Assembly: GCA_017520825.1 (NCBI GenBank)
Contig: JAFXEX010000010.1
Coordinates: 38,302 to 102,301, forward strand
Direction: 5' to 3'
From: Clostridia bacterium
Lineage (GTDB): Bacteria; Bacillota; Clostridia; Oscillospirales; SIG627
DNA length: 64,000 nucleotides
The notes beneath the pieces were generated by a model, which saw only the letters and a list, made by a program, of their open reading frames with translations, did not search any database and was not told where the DNA came from. This document shows positions 17,033 through 25,856 of this stretch, piece by piece. A program made the position numbers and the translations under genes. How positions within the stretch are numbered: position 1 is the stretch's first letter; every line of letters starts with the position of its first letter.

Positions 17033-19372
17033 ATGAAAAACACACAAAAACCACCTTATGAGCCGATGATGAAAATACCTTCGGAAATTTCAGAAATTTT
17101 CGAAAGAAAGGGTATTTTGCCATCGGCTATTCGTTTGTTTTATAAGTCGGATATGGGCGAAAGCCTTGAGTTCTGCGACACCTGGGTAGTGCTTACCGGG
17201 TCGGAGCTTGCAGTCCTTGAGGTGCTTGGGGGCATCTTCCCCAGAAAGACCCATAACGCATTCGATATGAGGAAAACCAAAACCGATATCGTGGAGCGAT
17301 CCTTCAGAGTTTATTCTCTTGAGGAATACGAGGGCTTTCACGCCGAGGAGCTTCTTTCGGGTGGAAGAGTCGTTGCCGTCAATAAGGACACGGGACTTGA
17401 CACCCTGGTTTTCAATTTTTCAAATTCTGCAAAGGACGGTGCCTGCCTTATCTGCCGTGCCGTTGAGGACGACGGCGTGACTCAGGATGAGCTGTCGGGA
17501 GAAAAGCGTGACAGACCTCACGGAGATGGACCTCGCCCCAAGGGACCTGACGGAACGGGAGACGGCTTCTTCAAAAAGGTAAAAAGCGGTGAAACCAAAA
17601 GAATATTAACCAAGCTCGTTCCCTTCTTCCTTAAGTACAAGAGGGAAACTGCCATCGTCTTCGTAATGGTCGTGCTTTCGTCGGCGCTTGGACTTTTGTC
17701 CCCTTATATGAGTGGCTCCTTCTTTATAGATAAGGTTTTAAGGGACAAAAACAGTGGCTTTTACGCTCAGATAGGAGTTGCCATTGCAATTATTGCAGGC
17801 ACCAAGCTTCTGTCCACCGTATTCACCATGATTCACTCCATCGTAACTGCAAAAATTTCGGCGCGCGTTACCTACGACCTTAAAAAGACGATTTTTGAAG
17901 CGATACAAAAGCATTCTCTGGGCTTCTTCTCGTCACGTCAGACGGGTGGTCTGATGACTCAGATAAATCAGGACTCACGCTCGCTCTATTGGTTCTTCGT
18001 TGACGGCTTGCCCTATTTCGTAACCAATATTATTCAGTTCGTAGCAATCGTGATTATTCTCTTTGCAATAAATTGGCGAGTAACTCTTGTGACCATGATT
18101 CCCGTTCCCATATTCGTTGCCATAAGACGCTCCCTCTACCGTCTCAGACGAAAGATACACGCAAGAAACTATTCAAAGAGCAGGTCCTTCAACTCCTTCG
18201 TTTCGGATATCCTTTCAGGCAACAGAGTGGTAAAGGCGTTTTCCCACGAGGAGCTTGAGCAGAAGAAGTTCGACAAGCGCAACTACGCTTACGCCGATTC
18301 GGTCCACGACGGCACCGTTAAGGCGAATTGGTTTATATATCCCGTCAAGCAGCTTCTTGAGCTGGGCACCTTCGCAGCGTGGGCGTTGGGTGGCTATATG
18401 GTTGCAAAATCCACTATCGACGGCACCTATCTCTTTACCTACGGTACTCTGGTTACCTACGTTTCAATGCTCTCTATGGCGTACGCACCCCTTGATTTCT
18501 TCAACAACTTTTCAAATCAGCTTTCGGAGTGTATGAACGCTGCCCACAGACTGTTTGAGATAATGGACTCGGTTCCCGAGGTGAGAGACAGAGACAATCC
18601 CACCGTCCCCGATACCTTCGAGGGAGAGGTGGAGTTCAGGAACGTATCCTTTGAATACGTTAAAAATCGCAGAGTTATAGACAACGTAAGCTTTAAGGTT
18701 AAAAAGGGCGAAACCATCGGTATCGTCGGTCATACGGGGGCAGGTAAATCCACTATCGTCAATCTGATTATGCGACTTTACGACGTCACCGAGGGCGAAA
18801 TACTTATCGACGGTCACAACGTAAAGGACCTGTCAATGAGCTTTATCAGAGATAAAATTGCCATCGTTTCCCAGGAGACCTATATGTTCCGTGGCTCTAT
18901 TGCCGACAACATCCGTTACGCCGTTCCCACTGCAACCGACGAAGAGGTTATAGCAGCGGCAAAGGCTTCGGGAGCCCACGATTTTATTATCAAGTACCCC
19001 GACGGCTACAACACCCAGATAGGCTTCGGTAACAAGGGGCTTTCGGGTGGTGAGCTTCAAAGAGTTTCAATAGCAAGAGCAATACTTAAAAATCCACAGA
19101 TACTTATTCTCGACGAGGCAACGGCTGCAATGGATACTGCAACCGAGCAGCGTATACAGAAGGCTATTACCGAGATAACCAGAGGCAAGACCACCATAAT
19201 TATTGCCCACCGTCTGTCAACTCTCAGGGACGCCGACAGACTTATCGTCATCGAGGACGGTAAGATGACCGAAAGCGGAACTCACGTAGAGCTTCTTCAG
19301 GCAAAGGGCGATTACTACAAGCTTTACAAAATGCAGCTTGACGCGCTCAAGCTTATAGGAGTGGAAGAATAG
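17033..19372 (+). CDS. ABC transporter, fused membrane and ATPase domains, with extra N-terminal domain (first of triad)
   Basis: This 779-residue exporter-type half-transporter has about 195 extra N-terminal residues that I do not recognise, ending in a G/P/D-rich probably disordered linker near 160-185. The six-helix membrane domain follows (about 200-480). The ATPase domain has Walker A GHTGAGKSTIVNL, signature LSGGELQRVSIARA, Walker B ILILDEATAAMD and the H-loop IIAHRLS, all intact. AGGAG precedes ATG 17033. With the DUF1854 gene and the second ABC gene it forms a conserved module. Similar ABC/DUF1854 sets are annotated as cyanophycin-associated in proteobacteria, but no cyanophycin gene is in this window. 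Confidence 0.88.
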   Translation: MKNTQKPPYEPMMKIPSEISEIFERKGILPSAIRLFYKSDMGESLEFCDTWVVLTGSELAVLEVLGGIFPRKTHNAFDMRKTKTDIVERSFRVYSLEEYEGFHAEELLSGGRVVAVNKDTGLDTLVFNFSNSAKDGACLICRAVEDDGVTQDELSGEKRDRPHGDGPRPKGPDGTGDGFFKKVKSGETKRILTKLVPFFLKYKRETAIVFVMVVLSSALGLLSPYMSGSFFIDKVLRDKNSGFYAQIGVAIAIIAGTKLLSTVFTMIHSIVTAKISARVTYDLKKTIFEAIQKHSLGFFSSRQTGGLMTQINQDSRSLYWFFVDGLPYFVTNIIQFVAIVIILFAINWRVTLVTMIPVPIFVAIRRSLYRLRRKIHARNYSKSRSFNSFVSDILSGNRVVKAFSHEELEQKKFDKRNYAYADSVHDGTVKANWFIYPVKQLLELGTFAAWALGGYMVAKSTIDGTYLFTYGTLVTYVSMLSMAYAPLDFFNNFSNQLSECMNAAHRLFEIMDSVPEVRDRDNPTVPDTFEGEVEFRNVSFEYVKNRRVIDNVSFKVKKGETIGIVGHTGAGKSTIVNLIMRLYDVTEGEILIDGHNVKDLSMSFIRDKIAIVSQETYMFRGSIADNIRYAVPTATDEEVIAAAKASGAHDFIIKYPDGYNTQIGFGNKGLSGGELQRVSIARAILKNPQILILDEATAAMDTATEQRIQKAITEITRGKTTIIIAHRLSTLRDADRLIVIEDGKMTESGTHVELLQAKGDYYKLYKMQLDALKLIGVEE

Positions 19373-19388
19373 AAAGGTATTTTGAATT

Positions 19389-19913
19389 ATGAATAACAAC
19401 GAAAAGAGCTTAACAGAACTTAATGCAGAATTAAAATATCTTACTCCCGAAAACGTGCAGTTTGACCTTACTCAGGGTGGCTTCGTCGTGGCAAAGCTTC
19501 AGGGTGAGGACTCCTTTAAAAGAGTTTACCTCAACCGAATTTTCCCCCACGACCTTGAGGAAGAGTTTATTTCGGTTACCGACGCAGACTCCAACGAATA
19601 CGGAATTATAAGGTCACTTGACCTTTTCGACGAGAGGACTGCAGGGGTTATCCGACACGAGCTTGAACGCAAGTATTTTTCTGCAAAAATAACCAAAATC
19701 GTTTCCCTCGAGGAACGCTTTGGCAATTCGGTATGGGTGGTGGAAACTCCACAGGGTACCCGAATGATGACGCTTAAGGACACCTTTAAAAGCATTATCA
19801 GAATAGGTGACGACCGTGCCATCGTAATTGACGAGGATGCAAACAGATACGAGATCGAGAGTCTGTCGGCTCTTGACCGTCACAGCTTCAGAAGGATAGA
19901 GTTGTATTTATGA
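19389..19913 (+). CDS. DUF1854 domain protein
   Basis: This 174-residue protein of unknown function matches the DUF1854 family: the early LTPENVQFDLTQGG, VYLNRIFPHDLEEEFISV near the middle, and the C-terminal ALDRHSFRRIELYL. It has no signal or membrane segment and is probably cytoplasmic. It lies 16 bp after the first ABC gene and overlaps the next one by four bases (ATGA), so the three products are made together and may form one complex. The pairing of DUF1854 with two large ABC half-transporters is a known but functionally unexplained arrangement. Confidence 0.85.
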   Translation: MNNNEKSLTELNAELKYLTPENVQFDLTQGGFVVAKLQGEDSFKRVYLNRIFPHDLEEEFISVTDADSNEYGIIRSLDLFDERTAGVIRHELERKYFSAKITKIVSLEERFGNSVWVVETPQGTRMMTLKDTFKSIIRIGDDRAIVIDEDANRYEIESLSALDRHSFRRIELYL

Positions 19914-22183
19914 GTAAAATCAAGAATATCAATAAGGCTCTCCACAGTAAGAGGAACAGTCGAAGAAAGGCGCTTCACTCAACGGTTGAAAAAAACCTTG
20001 TTGACGACCAGATACTTTTTAAGTTCAATTTCAATCTTGACTCGGAAAACCGTGAGCGCTACGGAGTAGTTGCAGTTACCCGAGAGTATATTTTCAGAGC
20101 CATAGAGGCGCCCGACGGCGAGGAAAAGTCTCCTGCCGTGGTTGAACGCTTTAAAATTGCCGACCACACCGAATTCGTGGCGCGCAGAAACGTGGGCTCG
20201 GTTTCCCTTGAAGCCTTGTGCAACGGGGGGGATGCCGTAGAAATCTGTCGCTCGGATATGTCACTCTCCAACCTGATTATCGACGCATCACGCTCACTTA
20301 ACTCAATGCTCGACAATCTGAACGACCCCGACTTCAAGGTGGTGTTCGACCCCGATAACAGAGTCTGCCCCAAATGTCACCGACCTCTTAAAAAGGGCGT
20401 GACCTCCTGCCTTCACTGTACCAGGACGGGCTCAATGTTCGTCAGACTTTTCTCAATGGTGAAAAAGGAGCTACCCCTTCTTATATTGGCGTTCCTTTTC
20501 TTCGGAGTGCTAAGCTTCGTAAAGGTTATTAATCCCGTCCTTCAGAAGAAGATGGTAGACGAATACATAACCGTTACCGAGCCGAAGGACAATCTGCTTT
20601 TGGGACTGGTGGTAATCTGCGTTACTATGTTTGTGCTTTCTGGCGTTTACAAGGTAATTGAGATTATCAGAACCAATATGCTTTCCAAGGTAAATAACCG
20701 ACTTATGAAAAAGCTCCGTTCCACTCTCTTTGACAAAATTCAGGCTCTGTCGGTGTCTGCTATATCCAAAAGAACGGCAGGCGAGCTTATTCATCGAGTT
20801 ACAGGGGATACGAGCGCTATTTCGGACTTCTTCGTAAGCTATTTACCACAGTTCGTTGAAAACGCATTGATAATACTTATTATCGGCACTGCTATGTTCG
20901 TCTACGACTTCAAGCTTGCTCTGCTGGTGCTTATCCCGGCGCCCGTAATTATGCTGGTGGTACGCAAGGCGTGGAGATATACCCACAAGCTTTACCACCG
21001 TCAATGGTATATGGAATCACAGTCCAACACCGTGCTTCACGACGTCTTTCAGGGCATACGCGTGGTTAAGGTGTTCGGTATGGAGAAAAACGAAATCAAG
21101 CGCTACGACAAGGTAATCAAAAAGGTTGCCGACATCTCCGAAAGAAACGAAATCACCTGGGCAATGATAATCCCCTATATGACCTATCTCGTAGGCGTGG
21201 GAAACTATATCGTTTTAGCGTATATCGGCAGTAAAATTCTGGGTAACACCATGACCCTGGGTGATATGACCATGTTCACCTTCTTCACCAGTCAGATATA
21301 TACCTCTTTTGATTGGATGACCAAGCTTCCACGACAGTTCGTCCGTATGATAACCTCAACCCGAAAGATATTTGAAATAGTTGACGAGGAAATCGACGTA
21401 AAGGATTCTCCCGACGCCTGCGAAATAGACGTTCAGGGCAACGTGGAGTTCCGTAACGTAAGCTTTGGCTACGACGAGGCAGAGGACGTGCTTCGCCATA
21501 TCTCCTTCAGCGTGAAAAAGGGGGAGATGATTGGTATCGTCGGACGCTCGGGAGCAGGTAAAAGCACCCTCATAAATCTCATTATGCGTCTCTACGACGT
21601 AAGGGAGGGCGAAATCCTCATTGACGGCAAGAACGTCAAGGATATATCTCAGCACTCCCTGCGCTCTCAGATAGGCGTAGTTTTGCAGGAAACCTTTCTG
21701 TTTTCTGGCACTATTTACGATAACCTTTCCTATGCAGACCCCACGGCTACCCGAGAGGAAATAATCAAGGCTGCAAAAATGGCAGGCGCCCATAGGTTCA
21801 TAATGAAGCTTCCCGACGGCTACAATACCTACGTGGGTGAGAGGGGGCACACTCTGTCGGGAGGCGAAAGGCAGAGAATAGCCATTGCCCGAGCAATCCT
21901 GCGTAACCCCAAAATACTCATTCTCGACGAAGCCACCTCGGCTCTCGATACCGAAACCGAAAGGCTCATTCAGGACTCCATCGCCTCTCTTATCAAGGAC
22001 CGTACCACCTTCGCCATCGCTCACCGACTGTCCACTCTCCGAAACGCCACCAAGCTTATCGTCATTGACGGTGGTAAGATAGCCGAGTGTGGAACTCACG
22101 AGGAGCTGATGAAAAAGGAAGGCATCTATTACGGACTTGTCCTTGCCCAGAGAAAGATGTCCTCAATGTCATCAAAAGAGTAA
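19910..22183 (+). CDS. ABC transporter, fused membrane and ATPase domains, with N-terminal zinc ribbon (third of triad)
   Basis: This 757-residue half-transporter has an N-terminal region of about 175 residues that ends in a zinc ribbon, CPKCHRPLKKGVTSCLHC, starting at C153. A six-helix membrane domain and an ATPase domain follow, with intact Walker A GRSGAGKSTLINL, signature LSGGERQRIAIARA, Walker B ILILDEATSALD and H-loop AIAHRLS. It most likely forms a heterodimer with the product of the gene at 17033. Substrate unknown; the N-terminal domains of both partners suggest an accessory sensing or docking role, perhaps for the DUF1854 protein. A terminator follows. Confidence 0.88.
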   Translation: MSKIKNINKALHSKRNSRRKALHSTVEKNLVDDQILFKFNFNLDSENRERYGVVAVTREYIFRAIEAPDGEEKSPAVVERFKIADHTEFVARRNVGSVSLEALCNGGDAVEICRSDMSLSNLIIDASRSLNSMLDNLNDPDFKVVFDPDNRVCPKCHRPLKKGVTSCLHCTRTGSMFVRLFSMVKKELPLLILAFLFFGVLSFVKVINPVLQKKMVDEYITVTEPKDNLLLGLVVICVTMFVLSGVYKVIEIIRTNMLSKVNNRLMKKLRSTLFDKIQALSVSAISKRTAGELIHRVTGDTSAISDFFVSYLPQFVENALIILIIGTAMFVYDFKLALLVLIPAPVIMLVVRKAWRYTHKLYHRQWYMESQSNTVLHDVFQGIRVVKVFGMEKNEIKRYDKVIKKVADISERNEITWAMIIPYMTYLVGVGNYIVLAYIGSKILGNTMTLGDMTMFTFFTSQIYTSFDWMTKLPRQFVRMITSTRKIFEIVDEEIDVKDSPDACEIDVQGNVEFRNVSFGYDEAEDVLRHISFSVKKGEMIGIVGRSGAGKSTLINLIMRLYDVREGEILIDGKNVKDISQHSLRSQIGVVLQETFLFSGTIYDNLSYADPTATREEIIKAAKMAGAHRFIMKLPDGYNTYVGERGHTLSGGERQRIAIARAILRNPKILILDEATSALDTETERLIQDSIASLIKDRTTFAIAHRLSTLRNATKLIVIDGGKIAECGTHEELMKKEGIYYGLVLAQRKMSSMSSKE

Positions 22184-22208
22184 TAGTTTACAAAAAAAGT
22201 TGAGCAAA

Positions 22209-22253
22209 AGCCTTCTTTTTGTGCATAACGCATAAAAAGTTGGCTTTTTTTTT
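22209..22253 (+). terminator. Terminator of the ABC-DUF1854-ABC operon
   Basis: AGCC-N2-CTTTTTGTGC pairs with GCATAAAAAG-N2-GGCT (22209-22245) around an ATAAC loop, followed by a run of nine T. Confidence 0.75.
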
Positions 22254-22288
22254 GGCACGGGTCAGGGGGAGAAATAGTCAAAAGTGTA

Positions 22289-22317
22289 TTGAATATAGAG
22301 GGAAATTATTATATAAT
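22289..22317 (+). promoter_or_regulatory. Promoter of the EF-G-like gene
   Basis: TTGAAT (22289-22294), a 17-bp spacer and TATAAT (22312-22317) lie about 85 bp upstream of the start at 22404. Confidence 0.65.
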
Positions 22318-22403
22318 AATAACAGTAATTAACTTGTATCCTGACCGATATAAGATATAATTAATAAAATTTCAATCCAAAAATTACAGGAGGTAAAGTG
22401 CAA

Positions 22404-24467
22404 ATGGCTAATATTTTATCGAGACAAATCAGAAACGTATGTCTTCTGGGACATGGTGGAAGTGGAAAGACGTCATTGGTAGAAGCAATGCTCTACTATG
22501 CAAAGGACACTGACAGATTGGGAAAAACCACCGAAGGAAATACCGTCTGTGACTTTGACCCCGAGGAAATCAAGCGTGAAATGTCAATTTCAGCAGCGAT
22601 TGCACCTATATTTTACGATAACAAGAAGATTAATTTTATAGATACGCCCGGCTATCTTGATTTCAGCGCAGAAATCGAGCAGGCCCTCCGTGTAGTCAGA
22701 AACGCAGTTATAGTTATTGACGCCAAGGCAGGCGTTGAGGTAGGCGCTGAGCTTGCGTGGGAGAGAGCTACTGAAGCAGGCGTTGCAAAGGCGTTCTTTA
22801 TCAACCGTATGGACGAGGACAACATCAACTTTACGGCTATCCTCAATAATCTCAAGGAGCTTTTCGGCAACGTAATATGTCCTCTTTACGTGCCTCTCTT
22901 TGAAAACCACAAGACCGTGGGCTACGTTGATATTATCGCAGTAAAGGCGTATAAGTACGTCAACGGCGTTGCCGAGGAAATTCCCGTTCCCGACCCCAAC
23001 GCAGAGTGGATTTTAGAGTACAGAGCAATGCTCTTCGAGGCTCTTGCACAGACCAGTGACGAGCTTATGCTCAAGTACTTCGACGATATTCCCTTCACCG
23101 ACGAAGAGATTACCGACGCCCTTCAGGCAGGACTTAAAATGGGTACGATCGTTCCCGTCTTCTCAGGCTCTGCCACAACTCTTGACGGTATAGATTATTT
23201 TCTTCATAAGGTATCAAAGTCCTTTACCAGCCCCGTTTCAAGAACTCACGAGGTAGGTGAGGACGGCGAGGATATTGAAATCAATCCCGAGGGCGAAACC
23301 TCACTGTTTATCTTCAAGACTGTTGCCGACCCCTTCGTTGGTAAGATGAGCTTCTTCAAGGTTATGAACGGCTCTCTCAAGAAGGACCAGGTGCTTAAGA
23401 ACTCACGCAACGGTCAGGAGGAAAAGATTGCCCGTATCTACTGCGCAAGAGGTAAGAAGCAGACCGAGGTGGATGAAATGGTCTGTGGCGACGTGGGTCT
23501 CACCACCAAGCTTGCCTTTGCTAACACCAACGACACCCTTTCGGTATCGGGCAATATAACCTATCACAAGATAAGCTTCCCCAAGCCCTACTACTCAATG
23601 GCTATCGAGCCTCTTGCAAAGGGCGACGAGGATAAAATCTCTCAGGGCATTTCCAAGCTTCTTGAAGAGGACCTGAGCCTTAATTACGTTAATAACGCCG
23701 AAACCAAGCAGATGGTTATCTCAGGTCTCGGAGACGTTCATCTCGACGTGCTTTCCTCAAAGCTGAAAACTCGCTTCGGCACCTCCGTTAAGCTTTCACC
23801 CGAAAAGATTGCCTACCGTGAAACCATAAAGAAGAGCGTTCAGGCAGAGGGTAAGCATAAGAAGCAGTCGGGTGGTCACGGTCAGTACGGACACGTTAAG
23901 ATTGAATTCGCGCCCGGCGAGGCAGAGGGTCTTACCTTTACCGAGAGCATCTTCGGTGGCTCGGTACCCAAGAACTTCCACCCTGCAGTTGAAAAGGGAC
24001 TTGTTGAGGCTATGGAAAAGGGCGTTCTGGCAGGCTTCCCCGTGGTTAACCTCAAGGCTAACCTTTACGACGGCTCATACCACGACGTTGACTCTTCGGA
24101 AATGGCGTTCAAGCTTGCAGCACACCTTGCCTATAAAGAGGGCTTGAAGAACGCAAACCCCGTAATCCTTGAGCCTCTTGGCAAGCTTGTTGTAACTGCT
24201 CCCGATAACCTTATGGGAGACGTTATCGGCGACCTTACCAAGCGTCGGGGAAAGGTGCTTGGCACAGACCAGAGCGTTGACAAGAAGGGATATAGCATAA
24301 TCGAGGCAGAGGTTCCCAAGGCTGAAATGTCAAATTACGCCATTCAGCTCCGTGCAGTAACTCAGGGAAGAGCAACCTTTGAATATGCAGTTGAGCGCTA
24401 CGGCGAGGTTCCCTCAAACGTCGCGCAGAAGATTATCGACGAGCATAAGGCAGACGTAGCTGACTAA
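22404..24467 (+). CDS. Elongation factor G-like translational GTPase
   Basis: The 687-residue protein has the five-domain EF-G architecture. The P-loop is GHGGSGKT (residues 16-23). The switch-II motif is DTPGYLDF, where canonical EF-G has DTPGHVDF; the catalytic histidine is a tyrosine (Y84), as in the EF-G2/FusA2-like subfamily. Switch I reads EEIKREMSIS rather than RGITI, and the guanine-specificity motif is NRMD. Domain IV has GGHGQYGHVKIEFAPGE. I infer a paralogue with altered GTPase or a special role, not the main fusA, which normally sits with rpsL-rpsG-tuf and is absent here. GGAGG at 22388-22392 supports ATG 22404 over GTG 22398. Confidence 0.85.
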   Translation: MANILSRQIRNVCLLGHGGSGKTSLVEAMLYYAKDTDRLGKTTEGNTVCDFDPEEIKREMSISAAIAPIFYDNKKINFIDTPGYLDFSAEIEQALRVVRNAVIVIDAKAGVEVGAELAWERATEAGVAKAFFINRMDEDNINFTAILNNLKELFGNVICPLYVPLFENHKTVGYVDIIAVKAYKYVNGVAEEIPVPDPNAEWILEYRAMLFEALAQTSDELMLKYFDDIPFTDEEITDALQAGLKMGTIVPVFSGSATTLDGIDYFLHKVSKSFTSPVSRTHEVGEDGEDIEINPEGETSLFIFKTVADPFVGKMSFFKVMNGSLKKDQVLKNSRNGQEEKIARIYCARGKKQTEVDEMVCGDVGLTTKLAFANTNDTLSVSGNITYHKISFPKPYYSMAIEPLAKGDEDKISQGISKLLEEDLSLNYVNNAETKQMVISGLGDVHLDVLSSKLKTRFGTSVKLSPEKIAYRETIKKSVQAEGKHKKQSGGHGQYGHVKIEFAPGEAEGLTFTESIFGGSVPKNFHPAVEKGLVEAMEKGVLAGFPVVNLKANLYDGSYHDVDSSEMAFKLAAHLAYKEGLKNANPVILEPLGKLVVTAPDNLMGDVIGDLTKRRGKVLGTDQSVDKKGYSIIEAEVPKAEMSNYAIQLRAVTQGRATFEYAVERYGEVPSNVAQKIIDEHKADVAD

Positions 24468-24502
24468 GAAGCCACGCGCGCTTTTAAAAATTTCTTATAA
24501 CG

Positions 24503-24533
24503 AAAATACACACTCGTAAGGGTGTGTATTTTT
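24503..24533 (+). terminator. Terminator of the EF-G-like gene
   Basis: AAAATACACAC pairs with GTGTGTATTTT (24503-24533) around an 8-nt loop, and the distal arm runs into T residues. Confidence 0.75.
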
Positions 24534-24556
24534 ATATTGTTTGGTAAATAATTCTA

Positions 24557-24585
24557 TTGCAAAAAGTATAATAATATGTTATCAT
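24557..24585 (+). promoter_or_regulatory. Promoter of the aminopeptidase gene
   Basis: TTGCAA (24557-24562) and TATCAT (24580-24585) are 17 bp apart, 25 bp before the start codon. Confidence 0.55.
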
Positions 24586-24609
24586 AATTCTGTATCCGGA
24601 GGACTTGCT

Positions 24610-25836
24610 ATGAAGAAAAGTGTTTTAAAAAATTACGCCCGTCTTATCGTAAGGTCGGGCATCAATATCGTACCCGGTCAGGACGTGGTTGTCAGAGCCG
24701 ACCTTGACCAGCCCGACTTCGTTATGACGGTGGTTGAGGAGTGCTACAAGGCAGGCGCTTGTAAGGTTGAGGTTGAATGGGACGTTCAGCGTCTTACTAA
24801 AATTCATCAGAACTACCGTTCCCTTGACACTCTCTCCACAGTTGAAAAATGGGAGGAGGCGCGTCTGTCACACAGAAGTGAAACACTTCCGTGTATGATA
24901 TACCTCATCTCCGAGGACCCCGACGGTCTTGACGGCATCGACGGAGAGAAGTACGCAAAGTCCTCGCAGGCAAGATACAAAATTATCAAGCCCTACCGTG
25001 ACAAAATGGAGAATAAATATCAATGGTGCATTGCAGCCGTTCCGGGCAAGGCGTGGGCAAAGAAGATGTTCCCCGAGCTTTCTCAATCAAAGGCAGTTGA
25101 AAGGCTCTGGCAGGCAATTTTATATACCTCACGCGCCGACGGACCCGATCCCATCAAGGCTTGGGAGGAGCATAACGCCAACATCCGTTCCCGTTGCGAA
25201 TATCTCAATTCTCTCGGACTTGACAGTCTTGAATATTCCTCTTCAAACGGCACCTCTCTCAAGGTGGGACTTATTGACGGCGCAATATTTATGGGTGGTT
25301 GCGAGGATACGCTTCTCGGCAAGCCCTTTAACGCCAATATTCCCAGCGAGGAAGTGTTCATTTCTCCCGACAGAAGCAGGGCAGAGGGAATAGTTTATTC
25401 CACACGCCCGTTGTCCTATAACGGCCAGCTTATCGAGAATTTCTCAATCCGATTTGAAAATGGAAAAGCAGTTGAGGCTCACGCCGAAAAGAACGAGGAG
25501 CTTCTCAATCAGCTTATAAATATGGACGAGGGCTCGGCGTATCTGGGTGAATGCGCTCTCGTGCCCTACGATTCACCCATACGCAACTCCGAGCTTACCT
25601 TTTACAACACTCTTTTTGACGAAAACGCCGCCTGCCACCTTGCACTGGGCGCAGGCTTTACCAATACCCTTCTGGGATACGATAAGCTTACCCTTGAGGA
25701 ATGTCACAAGAGGGGCATAAACGACTCAATGGTGCACGAGGACTTTATGATTGGCACCCCCGATTTGAAAATTGTTGGGAACAAAAGAGAGGGTGGCACC
25801 GTCCAAATCTTTGAAAACGGAAATTGGGCTTTTTGA
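24610..25836 (+). CDS. Aminopeptidase (M29 thermophilic-type metallopeptidase family)
   Basis: This 408-residue cytoplasmic protein matches the M29 aminopeptidases (AmpS-like): N-terminal LIVRSGINIVPGQDVVV, the middle RSRCEYLNSLGLDSLEYSSS, and C-terminal CHLALGAGF and DSMVHEDFMIG, which hold likely metal ligands. Such enzymes release N-terminal residues from peptides using two metal ions. GGAGG at 24598-24602 supports ATG 24610; an upstream in-frame start at 24541 would place the promoter inside the gene. The secreted transglutaminase/SLH gene follows after 20 bp and is probably in the same operon. Confidence 0.9.
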   Translation: MKKSVLKNYARLIVRSGINIVPGQDVVVRADLDQPDFVMTVVEECYKAGACKVEVEWDVQRLTKIHQNYRSLDTLSTVEKWEEARLSHRSETLPCMIYLISEDPDGLDGIDGEKYAKSSQARYKIIKPYRDKMENKYQWCIAAVPGKAWAKKMFPELSQSKAVERLWQAILYTSRADGPDPIKAWEEHNANIRSRCEYLNSLGLDSLEYSSSNGTSLKVGLIDGAIFMGGCEDTLLGKPFNANIPSEEVFISPDRSRAEGIVYSTRPLSYNGQLIENFSIRFENGKAVEAHAEKNEELLNQLINMDEGSAYLGECALVPYDSPIRNSELTFYNTLFDENAACHLALGAGFTNTLLGYDKLTLEECHKRGINDSMVHEDFMIGTPDLKIVGNKREGGTVQIFENGNWAF

Positions 25837-25856
25837 ACCAATGGAAAGGAAATAGT

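Noticed and set aside
17033..22183. Naming the ABC-DUF1854-ABC set a cyanophycin exporter.
   Set aside because: No cyanophycin synthetase or cyanophycinase is in the window; the name would rest only on annotation habit in proteobacteria.
24541..24609. Upstream start for the aminopeptidase.
   Set aside because: It would place the promoter at 24557-24585 inside the coding region and has no ribosome binding site.
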